Source: Aeoliella sp052161615 (lineage in GTDB: Bacteria > Planctomycetota > Planctomycetia > Pirellulales > Lacipirellulaceae). Taken from it: a DNA stretch of 64,000 nt. Both the position numbers and the translations under genes were made by a program. The stretch is from assembly GCF_052161615.1 (NCBI RefSeq), contig NZ_CP197417.1:1178001-1242000 (forward strand), in the 5' to 3' direction. Under the pieces are notes generated by a model. It saw nothing but the letters and a program-made list of their open reading frames with translations, was not told the DNA's origin and did no database searches. Below, in pieces: positions 34,441-42,247 of the stretch. Position 1 is the first letter of the stretch; every line of letters begins with the position of its first letter.

Positions 34441-35104
34441 ATGCCCGAAAAGCAGCTATTGGACTACTCTCAGACGGGGAATCGATTTTATCCAACACAG
34501 AGTTAAGAAGCCTTTGAACAGTCTCCAGCGATTCCAGGCAAAACTCGTGAGTTAGTTTAATTCTCTTGACCTTGCCAGATGTATCCATGCAGCCTTTGCG
34601 GATAAGGAATTGATTTACACTGGGGGCGGCCATGGTTAGCAGAGCATCGCTATGCGTTATGCAATTGCGGATCGTTTTGTAATAGTCACCTGCGACTTCC
34701 CAGTCTGGATGTTGGTCGGAAAATTCGGAGCCAAAGCATGCGTTCAAATACCTTTGACACGCAAGCATCTTGCTATGCTCCCTCCCATTGAAGCGTCGCC
34801 CACTTCTGATCCTATCGTGCTTACAAATTGAAACGAGTGTTGTTTCAAACCAGAGATACACGTTACAGAAGGTAGAATTGCGAAATAGTGTTGGGAAATA
34901 TTCGGACACATTCCAATCCTCATCTTCAAAGAGTTCTCGGACATCCTGGGCGGTGTAGTCGTCGAAACCTTCCGTCAGCATGCCTAGCTCATTTGAGAAC
35001 CGCTTAGATTCTGCTAACAAGGCAGTGTTGATGGTGCTCGCATATCCCCGGAGTTGTTCGCTCCTTTTCCAGATTGCCTGACGGTAAAGTGGCACGGAAT
35101 TCAT
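34439..35104 (-). CDS. Unknown protein with HEPN-type RX4H motif
   Basis: A 221-residue all-helical protein. Near residue 146 it has YYKTIRNCITHSDALL, where Arg146-Asn147 and His151 form the RX4H signature with the polar residue after Arg that is typical of HEPN ribonucleases. An upstream helix (LFRNSTFCNVYLWFETTLVSI) could be the first HEPN helix. HEPN proteins often act as toxins or defence RNases. Fold assignment is from the motif and helix layout only. The C-terminus overlaps the 3' end of the remnant on the other strand. Confidence 0.5.
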   Translation of the reverse strand: MNSVPLYRQAIWKRSEQLRGYASTINTALLAESKRFSNELGMLTEGFDDYTAQDVRELFEDEDWNVSEYFPTLFRNSTFCNVYLWFETTLVSICKHDRIRSGRRFNGREHSKMLACQRYLNACFGSEFSDQHPDWEVAGDYYKTIRNCITHSDALLTMAAPSVNQFLIRKGCMDTSGKVKRIKLTHEFCLESLETVQRLLNSVLDKIDSPSESSPIAAFRA

Positions 35105-35251
35105 TCAAGCTCCAAATCACTCTGTGGTGGATTGGCGTGCATGTACTACCAAGTGGACATTAGAAGGAAAGTCCATCAAGGCGAACGTTATCTAATACGT
35201 GTGCCTGGCTCTGGATGCTCTAGCTGTAGAATTCAAACTAACTTGGGGCAC
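35105..35251. other. Short intergenic gap
   Basis: This gap separates two minus-strand genes. I see no gene, hairpin or repeat in it. Confidence 0.4.
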
Positions 35252-35959
35252 CTATGCATTATCAAACTGCTCCATCATTTCGTCCACCCAGCTTCTCTGA
35301 TCTTTTATAAGTGAAGGCAGTGGGTGCCGATACCGATTGGTTGTCCCCGGCTGCATCAGCCCGAAGAACTTCTTTTCCTTGGGAAGCTGCTTCATGCAAC
35401 GTTCTATCAAAGGGGCCAATCGATCACTGACTCCCCATGCCAAGACTATCGATAAATGTCTACGTCTTGGTAGTTTCGCCCGTAGCTCGTCGTTCCGCTG
35501 CTCGGAAAACACGGAGTGAGACTCGAACCCAAAGTCATTCTCCAAACGCTGAAACATCTTGATAAACTCGGGACTCTTAGGGCTACGAATGTCGGACAAG
35601 TTCAGCACCCGCACATGTCGCCATCCTTTGAAGTGCATGATTCGCATCACTTGATACTGCGTGGTATCAGGCATGGAGGGTACAAGCGAAACTTTGAGCT
35701 TGTTGATAGCCCCACTGTTGATTTGTTGATTGACGCCAATAAGCGGTTTCGAGGAACCAGGATTCATCATGATGAATACGGCATCTGGAACTTTCTTTGA
35801 AAGTCTATTGCAGTCGTCCACTAGTCCATGCTCCGCAAGCTCCAAAACGCTCCGGCACGCTATCACTTCTCTTGTTGGAAGTTCTAACGAGTAGAAGTGT
35901 CCGAAAACGCTGTAGCGTTGCTTGAGTTCCTCGGCGGGGATGAATGGTCGGTTCTCCAT
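35252..35959 (-). CDS. DUF1643 protein
   Basis: The centre of the protein carries the DUF1643 signature: AVFIMMNPGSSKPL, then TQYQVMRIMHFKGWRHVRVL and NLSDIRSPKSPEF, followed by HLSIVLAWGVSDRLAPL. This family is small, of unknown function and often found in islands. I start at ATG 35957-35959; the frame is open to a GTG at 36034, which would add 25 residues. Neither has a clear ribosome site. Confidence 0.8.
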   Translation of the reverse strand: MENRPFIPAEELKQRYSVFGHFYSLELPTREVIACRSVLELAEHGLVDDCNRLSKKVPDAVFIMMNPGSSKPLIGVNQQINSGAINKLKVSLVPSMPDTTQYQVMRIMHFKGWRHVRVLNLSDIRSPKSPEFIKMFQRLENDFGFESHSVFSEQRNDELRAKLPRRRHLSIVLAWGVSDRLAPLIERCMKQLPKEKKFFGLMQPGTTNRYRHPLPSLIKDQRSWVDEMMEQFDNA

Positions 35960-36058
35960 TCGTATGTTTGGACTTAGGTCTAATGCGTGGAGTGTTGCAG
36001 TATCAGCGAGTACATGGACTGAGTAAAGCCGCACCCTTCGGTGAAGCGATCAAGTGCT

Positions 36059-36793
36059 TCAGCCCCCCACGTATGCCATTGCCTGGTCAAACCATTCTTT
36101 GATCGCCACGAACTCCTTCGCATCACCACCTCGATCTGGGTGGGTATCCTTGGCAAGAATCCGGTAGGCGGCTTTGATTTCTTCCACCGTAGCACCTCCA
36201 GGCACCCCAAGCCTTTCAAAGCACTCAGGTCGATTCGACCTTTTCAGTTCAGCAAGGTAAATTGATGGATCGGCGTAAAATACATCGTAGCCCCTGCTCT
36301 TGGACTTTGCCCGCCCAGTCTTTTCGAACTCTTCACGATCCAAAATGAATGTACGAGTATGGTAGTCATACCACTTGCCAGTTGGGCTCTTGGGCATGTC
36401 GCTGTACAAGTTCCAATCGACATATATCCGCTTCTTCGTCTTTTTCACGATCCTGTACATCATGAAGGTGTCCCAAACCGAGTCGGGCTCGTAGACAAAT
36501 TCAATCGGTCGAGCTTCGTTCGTACCACTAGAGGCCGCCCTGCTTCGAGCAGTTGCACGCTCCTTGGCCCAGGTATATTTAGCGTGATGGTTTCCGACTA
36601 GGACCACAGGGCCAACGGACTGTACTGCCTGCTCGTAAGCTGCATCTGCCGAATCAGCGATCCCTTGTGCCAGTCGGACAGCTTCTCGACCTTCAATGTC
36701 ACATGTCACCGAGAGCTTGGCTCCGTTGCCTGAGTGGCTTGGGATAGCCGTGTAATGGTCGCTTTCTTCGATAACGGTTGATTTGACGTTCAA
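36059..36793 (-). CDS. J-domain protein
   Basis: The C-terminal 55 residues are a DnaJ domain (CFERLGVPGGATVEEIKAAY, RILAKDTHPDRGGDAKEF) with the HPD motif that stimulates Hsp70. The preceding part of about 190 residues is unique, with EGREAVRLAQGIADSADAAY and YRIVKKTKKRIYVDWNLY. The open frame reaches ATG 36925, but a strong minus-strand terminator at 36855-36880 lies inside it, so the real start must be further on; TTG 36793 is my best guess. Function beyond Hsp70 recruitment is unknown. Confidence 0.75.
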   Translation of the reverse strand: MNVKSTVIEESDHYTAIPSHSGNGAKLSVTCDIEGREAVRLAQGIADSADAAYEQAVQSVGPVVLVGNHHAKYTWAKERATARSRAASSGTNEARPIEFVYEPDSVWDTFMMYRIVKKTKKRIYVDWNLYSDMPKSPTGKWYDYHTRTFILDREEFEKTGRAKSKSRGYDVFYADPSIYLAELKRSNRPECFERLGVPGGATVEEIKAAYRILAKDTHPDRGGDAKEFVAIKEWFDQAMAYVGG

Positions 36794-36854
36794 TGAGAGC
36801 GGTTGGATTGTGTCAAATTGCTCCTTGTTGTCATTCGAACTACTGTTAAGAAAC

Positions 36855-36880
36855 ACCCCGCTCCCCAAGGGGAGCGGGGT
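36855..36880 (-). terminator. Rho-independent terminator
   Basis: Arms accccgctcccc and ggggagcggggt form a 12-bp GC-rich stem with a minimal loop, followed on the minus strand by GTTTCTT. It lies eight bases after a TGA (36888-36890) that ends a protein-like frame (ASDNAIDDLFGLDNE). Confidence 0.85.
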
Positions 36881-36962
36881 TAATGCATCATTCGTTATCG
36901 AGTCCGAACAAATCATCGATGGCATTGTCCGAAGCGATCAGGACGTTAATCCTTCACGCCGA

Positions 36963-37181
36963 TCACATCCGGGCCCATCTCTTACCTTTGAACGCAAATA
37001 TGCGTGGCTCCGTTTTTACAATACTTAGTATTCGCCGTTCGCTATCACAGACGAAGACGAGTACGTTGTGTCGCTCGTGTACTACGAATGACTTCTCAAT
37101 CAATGGCCTTGCAGTTTCATCTCTCCTTTGAACGTGCCTTACTGCACGCTTAATTATCTCCGAATGCTTGAAATCGTTCAT
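36963..37181 (-). CDS. Small unknown basic protein
   Basis: A 72-residue protein beginning MNDFKHSEIIKRAVRHVQRR, with a beta-rich middle (VLVFVCDSERRILSIVKTEP). AAGAGA precedes the ATG at a usable distance. In the same frame after its TGA stop there is a second TGA and then an 18-codon protein-like tail that ends just before the terminator, so the gene may once have been longer or be followed by a tiny second gene. No family recognised. Confidence 0.5.
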   Translation of the reverse strand: MNDFKHSEIIKRAVRHVQRRDETARPLIEKSFVVHERHNVLVFVCDSERRILSIVKTEPRIFAFKGKRWARM

Positions 37182-37204
37182 GTTATTTCTCTTTATAAGG
37201 GGGT

Positions 37205-37923
37205 AAATCCAAATATCACATCACTCGGGCGAGACGCTCGATGCGAACTCGCATCCGCAACAGATTGAAGTGGAGTTCGACTGCTCGCTTTCACGCGATC
37301 AATACGCGCTGTTGTGCTTGAGAGAGAACTCCGAAGTCTCGGTGGCCGTCAGCGATCACCTTTGCACCGGCGTAGTTTCCATCCAGCATGGTGGCGACCG
37401 TCGCGTGGCGGAGGACGACTCGCAGATTCCTGATGAGGGCATAGGTATCGATGCCTTCGAATTCTGGTGCCCCCAACGCCGGCCCCACGGCAAGAACCTG
37501 GCGTTCTCAGTATCGCCCTCCATCGAGGCCTACGCACCAGCGAACGTCGTAAATGGTCTGTCACGCCCTGTCGACCACGCCAACGCGTGGGCTGCCGACC
37601 CAGAGGACCCTGCCCCTCGGCTTACCCTGAGTTGGGACACTCCGCAAGCCTTGAACCAGGTCGAGATCACGTTCGACACCGACTGGGATCATGCGATGGA
37701 AACAGTGCTGATGCTGCACCCCGAGAGCGTAATGCCCCACTGCGTTCGCGACTTGCGGCTGCTAGACGAACAAGGAACAGTGCTCGCCGAAATCACCAAC
37801 AACTACGAAACCAAGCGAACGATCAACTTCGATACGCCCCGCAAAGTTCGCGAACTCCACATCGAAGCAAGTCACTCCTCGAACTTGGTGCCGGCGGCAT
37901 TATTTGAGGTAGCGTGCTACTAA
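37205..37923 (+). pseudogene. 3' remnant of an FAD-dependent oxidoreductase gene
   Basis: The frame reads TLDANSHPQQIEVEFDCSLS from about 37225 and continues to TAA at 37921-37923 with EFWCPQRRPHGKNLAFSVSP, PANVVNGLSRPVDHANAW and NQVEITFDTDWDHAMETVL. This matches the C-terminal beta-sandwich region of large planctomycete FAD-dependent oxidoreductases. The whole FAD-binding part is missing and an in-frame TAA lies at 37204, so the 5' end was removed at the island border. A GTG at 37270 could start a 217-residue product, but no function is expected. Confidence 0.75.
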
Positions 37924-38134
37924 GAAGGCATTAGGGAAGTTAGCCCTCAATCGTTCGGGGTGACTGCTGTTTCTACTGAGGGTGCTGTCGAGCATCCTCT
38001 CAGGCTTGCAACTTGCAACCATCATCCCAATTGTGGTGCTGACAGTTAGACAAGATCCGCGCGAACCTGCGGCCCCTCTTCTCGGTCCTGCTCATCTCTC
38101 ATTGATTGGATGCAACGACCGAAGGAGGTGTGCC
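37924..38134. other. Short intergenic region
   Basis: This stretch holds no recognised gene. It ends with a strong GAAGGAGG ribosome site in front of ATG 38135. Confidence 0.4.
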
Positions 38135-38248
38135 ATGCGACAGAATATCAACGAAAACCACTCCTTTCGAGCCGATGAGCAAACGTCGACGAGGTTTCCC
38201 CTCCGAAACGCAGGTGAAGGTCGGCGTCCGCGTGGTGCACGGCGATAA
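38135..38248 (+). CDS. Possible leader ORF overlapping the SEC-C gene
   Basis: ATG 38135 has the best ribosome site in the area (GGAGG, six bases upstream) but opens only a 37-codon, Arg-rich frame (MRQNINENHSFRADEQTSTR) out of phase with the SEC-C gene. It ends inside that gene. It could be a leader that couples translation, or the ribosome site may serve another start. Its amino-acid sequence is not protein-like. Confidence 0.25.
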   Translation: MRQNINENHSFRADEQTSTRFPLRNAGEGRRPRGARR

Positions 38249-38342
38249 GCTGCTCGTCGAGAAGCTTGGCCGTCGCGACCTCTGCCCGTGCGGCAGCGGC
38301 AAACGGTTCAAACACTGCTGCCTCCGCCGAGGCCGGTTTTGA
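38175..38342 (+). CDS. Small SEC-C metal-binding motif protein
   Basis: The 55-residue product starts MSKRRRGFPSETQVKVGVRV and ends GRRDLCPCGSGKRFKHCCLR, a complete SEC-C motif (CxCx8CC pattern) that binds zinc, as at the C-terminus of SecA. Small stand-alone SEC-C proteins are common; their role is not known. The start at 38175 is chosen for the family-like basic N-terminus; the frame is open to 38106. Confidence 0.75.
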   Translation: MSKRRRGFPSETQVKVGVRVVHGDKLLVEKLGRRDLCPCGSGKRFKHCCLRRGRF

Positions 38343-38448
38343 CGGGTCGAACCGCGACGACTATTTTTAGGGACACCTAATCCATCTCTTTCCGATGATC
38401 TCCCTCCCTAAGAGGCGGGAGGTCATTCCATAAATAGGGGGCAATGGC

Positions 38449-39861
38449 ATGCTCCTCACCATCTCAACAACCCACCAGCCGGCCACCGATCTCGGCTACC
38501 TGCTGCACAAGAATCCTGCGCGGTGCCAGACGTTCGAGCTGACGTTCGGCCAGGCTCATGTGTTCTACCCGGAGGCGAGTGACCGCCAGTGCACGTGCTG
38601 CCTGCTGCTCGATGTCGATCCAGTGGGGCTAGTGCGTGGCAAGGGGAATTGGAAGGAAGGTCTGCTCGACCAGTACGTCAACGATCGTCCTTACGTAGCG
38701 TCGTCGCTCATGAGTGTGGCGATTGCCGGAGTGTTTGGGTCGGCTCTGGCCGGGCGATGTAAGGATCGGGCCGAGCTGGTCGATGTAGAACTGCCACTCA
38801 CCGCGCGGATCGATGTGCTGCCGGTACGTGGAGGCGAGGAGTTGCTCCAGCGGATGTTCGGTCCGCTTGGCTACCACGTTATTGCCACGCGCCATCCGCT
38901 CGATTCGCAGTTTGCGGAATGGGGAGAGGGGCCGTACTTTTCGGTGGAGCTATCTCACACCACGACGATCTCTCGATTGTTACAACACTTGTACGTGCTG
39001 ATTCCCGTTTTCGACGGCAAGAAGCACTACTACATCGGGCCCGACGAAGTCGAGAAGCTGCTAGCAAAGGGTGCGGCATGGCTCGCCGAGCATCCCGAGC
39101 GGGAAACCATCACCCGGCGCTACTTACCTCAGCGGAACAGCCTGGTCCGCCAGGCGCTTGCGCGGCTGGTAGAAGAAGAGTTGGTCGAGCATGAGGACGA
39201 TAGTGTAGCGGCCGAGGAATCTTCATCGCCGCAAGCTGAACGCGAACTGAGTTTGCACGAGCAGCGCATCGGCGCGGTACTCGCCGCGATTCGTGCTTCG
39301 GGTGCGACGCGAGTGGTCGATCTTGGTTGTGGCGAAGGGAAGCTGCTTCGCGAACTGCTGGCTGACAAGCAGTTCACCGAAATTCTCGGGATGGACGTGT
39401 CGGTCCGTTCGCTGGAGATTGCCCATCGCCGGCTCAAGCTTGATCGCGTGCCCGAGCGGCAGCGCGAGCGGATCCAGATCATTCACGGAGCGCTGACCTA
39501 CCGCGACGAGCGGTTGGCGAACTTCGATGCCGCGGCGATTGTCGAAGTGATCGAGCACCTCGACCCCGCGCGGCTAGCGTCGTTCGAACGCGTGGTGTTC
39601 GAACACGCCCGTCCCGGCACGGTAGTCGTCACCACGCCAAACCGGGAGTACAACGTAGTGTGGGAAACCCTCCCCGCCGGCGAAATGCGACACAGCGACC
39701 ACCGCTTCGAATGGACCCGCGCAGAGTTCGAAGCCTGGGCGAACGGTGTCGCGGAGCGTTTCGGATACGCGGTGCGATTCCTGCCGGTCGGTCCGGTGGA
39801 TGCGGAGGTGGGAGCGCCTTCGCAGATGGGGGTGTTTGAGGAAGCAACAAGAAATGAATGA
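38449..39861 (+). CDS. hen1: Hen1: 3'-terminal RNA ribose 2'-O-methyltransferase
   Basis: The 470-residue length matches bacterial Hen1 (about 465). The N-terminal half (LTISTTHQPATDLGYLLHKN, FYPEASDRQCTCCLLLDVDP, NDRPYVASSLMSVAIAGVFG) is the domain that contacts Pnkp and supports RNA ligation. The C-terminal half is a methyltransferase with SAM motif VVDLGCGEGKLL (from residue 289) and the metal site EVIEHL (Glu366, Glu369, His370) plus RHSDHRFEW (His415, His418 region). Hen1 methylates the 2'-OH at the RNA break before ligation, so the site cannot be cut again. AGGGGG precedes ATG 38449. Pnkp is encoded downstream. Confidence 0.95.
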   Translation: MLLTISTTHQPATDLGYLLHKNPARCQTFELTFGQAHVFYPEASDRQCTCCLLLDVDPVGLVRGKGNWKEGLLDQYVNDRPYVASSLMSVAIAGVFGSALAGRCKDRAELVDVELPLTARIDVLPVRGGEELLQRMFGPLGYHVIATRHPLDSQFAEWGEGPYFSVELSHTTTISRLLQHLYVLIPVFDGKKHYYIGPDEVEKLLAKGAAWLAEHPERETITRRYLPQRNSLVRQALARLVEEELVEHEDDSVAAEESSSPQAERELSLHEQRIGAVLAAIRASGATRVVDLGCGEGKLLRELLADKQFTEILGMDVSVRSLEIAHRRLKLDRVPERQRERIQIIHGALTYRDERLANFDAAAIVEVIEHLDPARLASFERVVFEHARPGTVVVTTPNREYNVVWETLPAGEMRHSDHRFEWTRAEFEAWANGVAERFGYAVRFLPVGPVDAEVGAPSQMGVFEEATRNE

Positions 39862-40504
39862 ACCCAAACAATCCGTTGAAGAGCTTGAAGGCCATCTTCG
39901 ATCGGCAAGATCTCGATTCCAGAAATCGCAAGAGGCAATCGAGCAAGCACATGGGGACGATGTGAAAAGGGAGTTTAAGGCCGCGTGGTCGGGTCTTCTG
40001 GCCGCCGAGCGTGCGCTCTCTAAAGCAAAAGGAGAGCAGTATGCAGAGACAATCGACTATCCCTATCAATGGGACCTTGGTGCACCCTATCCCCACTTGC
40101 TGCAAAGCGAAGACAGAGCCTTCCTTGCATACTTAATGCCAGAAGACGTGCCTGACTGGCAGTGGACTTACCTCACCGTGGTGGTTGAGTTTTTCCCATG
40201 CCTTGCAGCGAAATTGGGAAGCCCCAATGACGAGGTATTTGAAGGGCATCCCTTGCATGGCAGGGGACTGGAAGGCTACCGAGCTCAGGAGGTTCATAAC
40301 TCCGAGTGGCTGAAGGAGATTAAAAGGATCAACAGCGTCCACTCACAGTACTCGCCGACAAGCTACAGCGATGTGCGGCATTTTGCCTTTTGGTTTCACG
40401 ATTCAAGTGTTGAATGTCTCGCGAAGTCCTACTCGGTCGAGGTATATCGTGAAGGTATTGCAGATGTGCTGAAGCGAATCTGCGATAACTTTGTCGAAGG
40501 TTAG
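39854..40504 (+). CDS. Unknown protein within the RNA-repair cluster
   Basis: ATG 39854 overlaps the Hen1 stop by eight bases. The 216 residues start with a coiled coil (SVEELEGHLRSARSRFQKSQ and on, about residues 6-50), then an aromatic-rich body (YPYQWDLGAPYPHLLQSED, PDWQWTYLTVVVEFFPCLA) and a conserved-looking end (VRHFAFWFHDSSVECLAKSY). No known family. The DNA looks lower in GC than Hen1 and the next gene, so it may be a later insertion. It could assist or regulate repair, or be a guarded toxin partner; nothing in the sequence decides this. Confidence 0.7.
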   Translation: MNEPKQSVEELEGHLRSARSRFQKSQEAIEQAHGDDVKREFKAAWSGLLAAERALSKAKGEQYAETIDYPYQWDLGAPYPHLLQSEDRAFLAYLMPEDVPDWQWTYLTVVVEFFPCLAAKLGSPNDEVFEGHPLHGRGLEGYRAQEVHNSEWLKEIKRINSVHSQYSPTSYSDVRHFAFWFHDSSVECLAKSYSVEVYREGIADVLKRICDNFVEG

Positions 40505-40511
40505 AGTCCAA

Positions 40512-41474
40512 ATGATTTCACGCACCCATAACAGCCCGAACCTCATCTACTCGGTGGGAACGCAGGTCGTTGCACTGAAAGCAGTGCAGGGGACCGACGG
40601 GGGTGTCGTGCATCCGGCGGGGGCGGTGGGCGTGGTCGTTCGCTCTCCAGCCGACGGATCGCACTCGTATCGGGTGCGATTCCCGGATGGATTCGAAACC
40701 CCGCTGGCACATCATCAGTTGATGCAGCTTGCGGAGTGGAAAGAGATGCCCGTCGGAGAAGATGCTAGCCGGGCAAATCCGGCACTCACAACGAACGGAC
40801 TATTCGACCGCGTGATTTATCGGTGCGTGGTTGGTTCGCGGGCCTTTGGTCTCGACACCGACGACTCGGACACCGACCGCCGCGGCATCTACCTGCCACC
40901 GGCCGAGCTGCATTGGTCGCTCTACGGTGTGCCTGAGCAGTTGGAGAACGATCGAAGCGAGGAATGCTATTGGGAACTGCAGAAGTTCCTGATCATGGCG
41001 CTGAAAGGAAACCCCAACATCCTGGAGTGCCTCTACACGCCGTTGGTCGAGCATGCGACGCCACTGGCCGAGGAGCTGCTGGCGATGCGCGAGTGCTTCC
41101 TCTCGCGGCTGGTGTACCAAACGTACAACGGCTACGTGATCTCGCAGTTCAAGCGAATGCAAGCCGACCTGCGGAACCAAGGCCGGGTGAAGCCTAAGCA
41201 CGTGATGCACCTCATTCGGTTGCTGCTCTCTGGCATCCACGTCTTGCAACGTGGCTTCGTGCCCGTCGACGTCGGCGATCATCGTAAGAAGTTACTAGCT
41301 ATCAAGACGAGCGAAATGCCATGGGACGAAGTCGAAGCGTGGCGGAAGCGACTGCACCTGGAGTTCGACAAGGCATTTGCTGAGACTTCGCTCCCCGAAC
41401 GGCCCGACTACGAGCGAGTAAATGAGTTCCTGCTGAAAGCGCGGCGTTTGGCCGTGGAGGATGAATTGCCATGA
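40512..41474 (+). CDS. RlaP-like nucleotidyltransferase with N-terminal SH3-like domain
   Basis: Residues 10-75 look like an SH3/KOW-type barrel (VGTQVVALKAVQGTDGG, VGVVVRSPADGSHSYRVRFP). From about residue 100 a polymerase-beta-like nucleotidyltransferase follows: VVGSRAFGLDTDDSDTDRRG contains the GS helix motif and the DxD metal site, then a helical region typical of the RlaP (PF10127) type (NPNILECLYTPLVEH, KPKHVMHLIRLLLSGIHVL). RlaP proteins are linked to RNA ligases and repair operons. ATG 40512 is used; TTG 40491 overlaps the previous gene. The next gene overlaps it by four bases (ATGA). Confidence 0.85.
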   Translation: MISRTHNSPNLIYSVGTQVVALKAVQGTDGGVVHPAGAVGVVVRSPADGSHSYRVRFPDGFETPLAHHQLMQLAEWKEMPVGEDASRANPALTTNGLFDRVIYRCVVGSRAFGLDTDDSDTDRRGIYLPPAELHWSLYGVPEQLENDRSEECYWELQKFLIMALKGNPNILECLYTPLVEHATPLAEELLAMRECFLSRLVYQTYNGYVISQFKRMQADLRNQGRVKPKHVMHLIRLLLSGIHVLQRGFVPVDVGDHRKKLLAIKTSEMPWDEVEAWRKRLHLEFDKAFAETSLPERPDYERVNEFLLKARRLAVEDELP

Positions 41475-42238
41475 ATGCTCAAACAATAGACTTCGACAAG
41501 CTGCAGCTTCAAGTCGACGCCCATCCGTACCCGCTCGTCTTCGCAACGATTAGCGGGGCGCATCTGTATGGTTTTCCGTCGCCCGATTCCGACTTCGACC
41601 TGCGCGGCGTGCATCTCTTGCCACTGGAGCAAATTCTTGGACTCGACGCGGGGGATGAGACAGTCGAGAAGTCGGGCGTGCATGATGGGCTTGAAATGGA
41701 TCTGGTGACGCACGACGCTAAGAAGTTCTTTGGGTTGATGCTGAAGAAGAATGGCTACGTGCTGGAGCAGTTACTCTCGCCGCTGGTAGTCCACACGACA
41801 CCGGAGCACGAAGAGCTGAAGGAGATCGCTGCGGATTGCATCACGCGCCACCACGGACACCACTACCTCGGCTTCGCGGCGACGCAGTGGAAGCTATTCA
41901 CCAAGGAAGCCCCACCACGGGTCAAGCCGCTGCTGTACGTCTACCGCGTGCTGCTCACTGGCATCCACCTGATGCGAACCGGCGCAGTCGAGGCGAACCT
42001 GCTGGTACTTAATGAGACAGCGAGGCTAACTTACATCAATGAACTGGTCGAACGAAAACTTGCCGGCCCCGAGAAAGGCCGGCTCGAAGCGGCGGACTTG
42101 GCGTTTCACGAGCGAGAGTTCACGCGGCTGGTGAGCGAGTTAGAAACCGCGATGGAGAAGTCGACGCTGCCGGAGCAGGCGACGGGGAAGGGGGCGTTGA
42201 ATGATTTGCTGGTGCGGATTCGGCTAAGAAAGAGGTAG
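41471..42238 (+). CDS. RlaP-like nucleotidyltransferase, second copy
   Basis: A 255-residue protein starting at an ATGA overlap. It has SGAHLYGFPSPDSDFDLRG (GS-like helix motif in which Ser is replaced by Ala, and two metal-binding Asp), MDLVTHDAKKFFGLMLKKNG with a third Asp, and the helical half KPLLYVYRVLLTGIHLMRTG, which parallels the first copy. The two share order of motifs but are clearly diverged, and this one lacks the SH3-like domain. Probably they modify RNA ends in sequence or as a pair. Confidence 0.85.
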   Translation: MNAQTIDFDKLQLQVDAHPYPLVFATISGAHLYGFPSPDSDFDLRGVHLLPLEQILGLDAGDETVEKSGVHDGLEMDLVTHDAKKFFGLMLKKNGYVLEQLLSPLVVHTTPEHEELKEIAADCITRHHGHHYLGFAATQWKLFTKEAPPRVKPLLYVYRVLLTGIHLMRTGAVEANLLVLNETARLTYINELVERKLAGPEKGRLEAADLAFHEREFTRLVSELETAMEKSTLPEQATGKGALNDLLVRIRLRKR

Positions 42239-42247
42239 AGGAATTAA

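Larger units (their letters stand above)
20738..37204. mobile_element. Degenerate genomic island next to tRNA-Pro
   Basis: From the 3' end of tRNA-Pro to about 37204 the gene content changes: truncated serine recombinase, excisionase-like HTH protein, nucleases, many unknown genes and several remnants. The base composition looks visibly lower in GC than the flanks. The right edge is placed where the 3' fragment of a typical planctomycete oxidoreductase gene begins. No copy of the tRNA end was found on the right, so the exact attachment sites are not defined. The island may be a mosaic of several insertions. Confidence 0.6.

Noticed and set aside
37182..37260. Second copy of the tRNA-Pro 3' end as right attachment site
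   Set aside because: I looked for the tRNA end (ggttcaaatcctctc) near the border and found only a short cgggc match, which is not significant.
38380..38440. Riboswitch or terminator before hen1 (imperfect gatctccc/gggaggtc hairpin)
   Set aside because: The stem has a wobble position, no T run and no recognisable ligand-binding core, so I did not list it as a feature.
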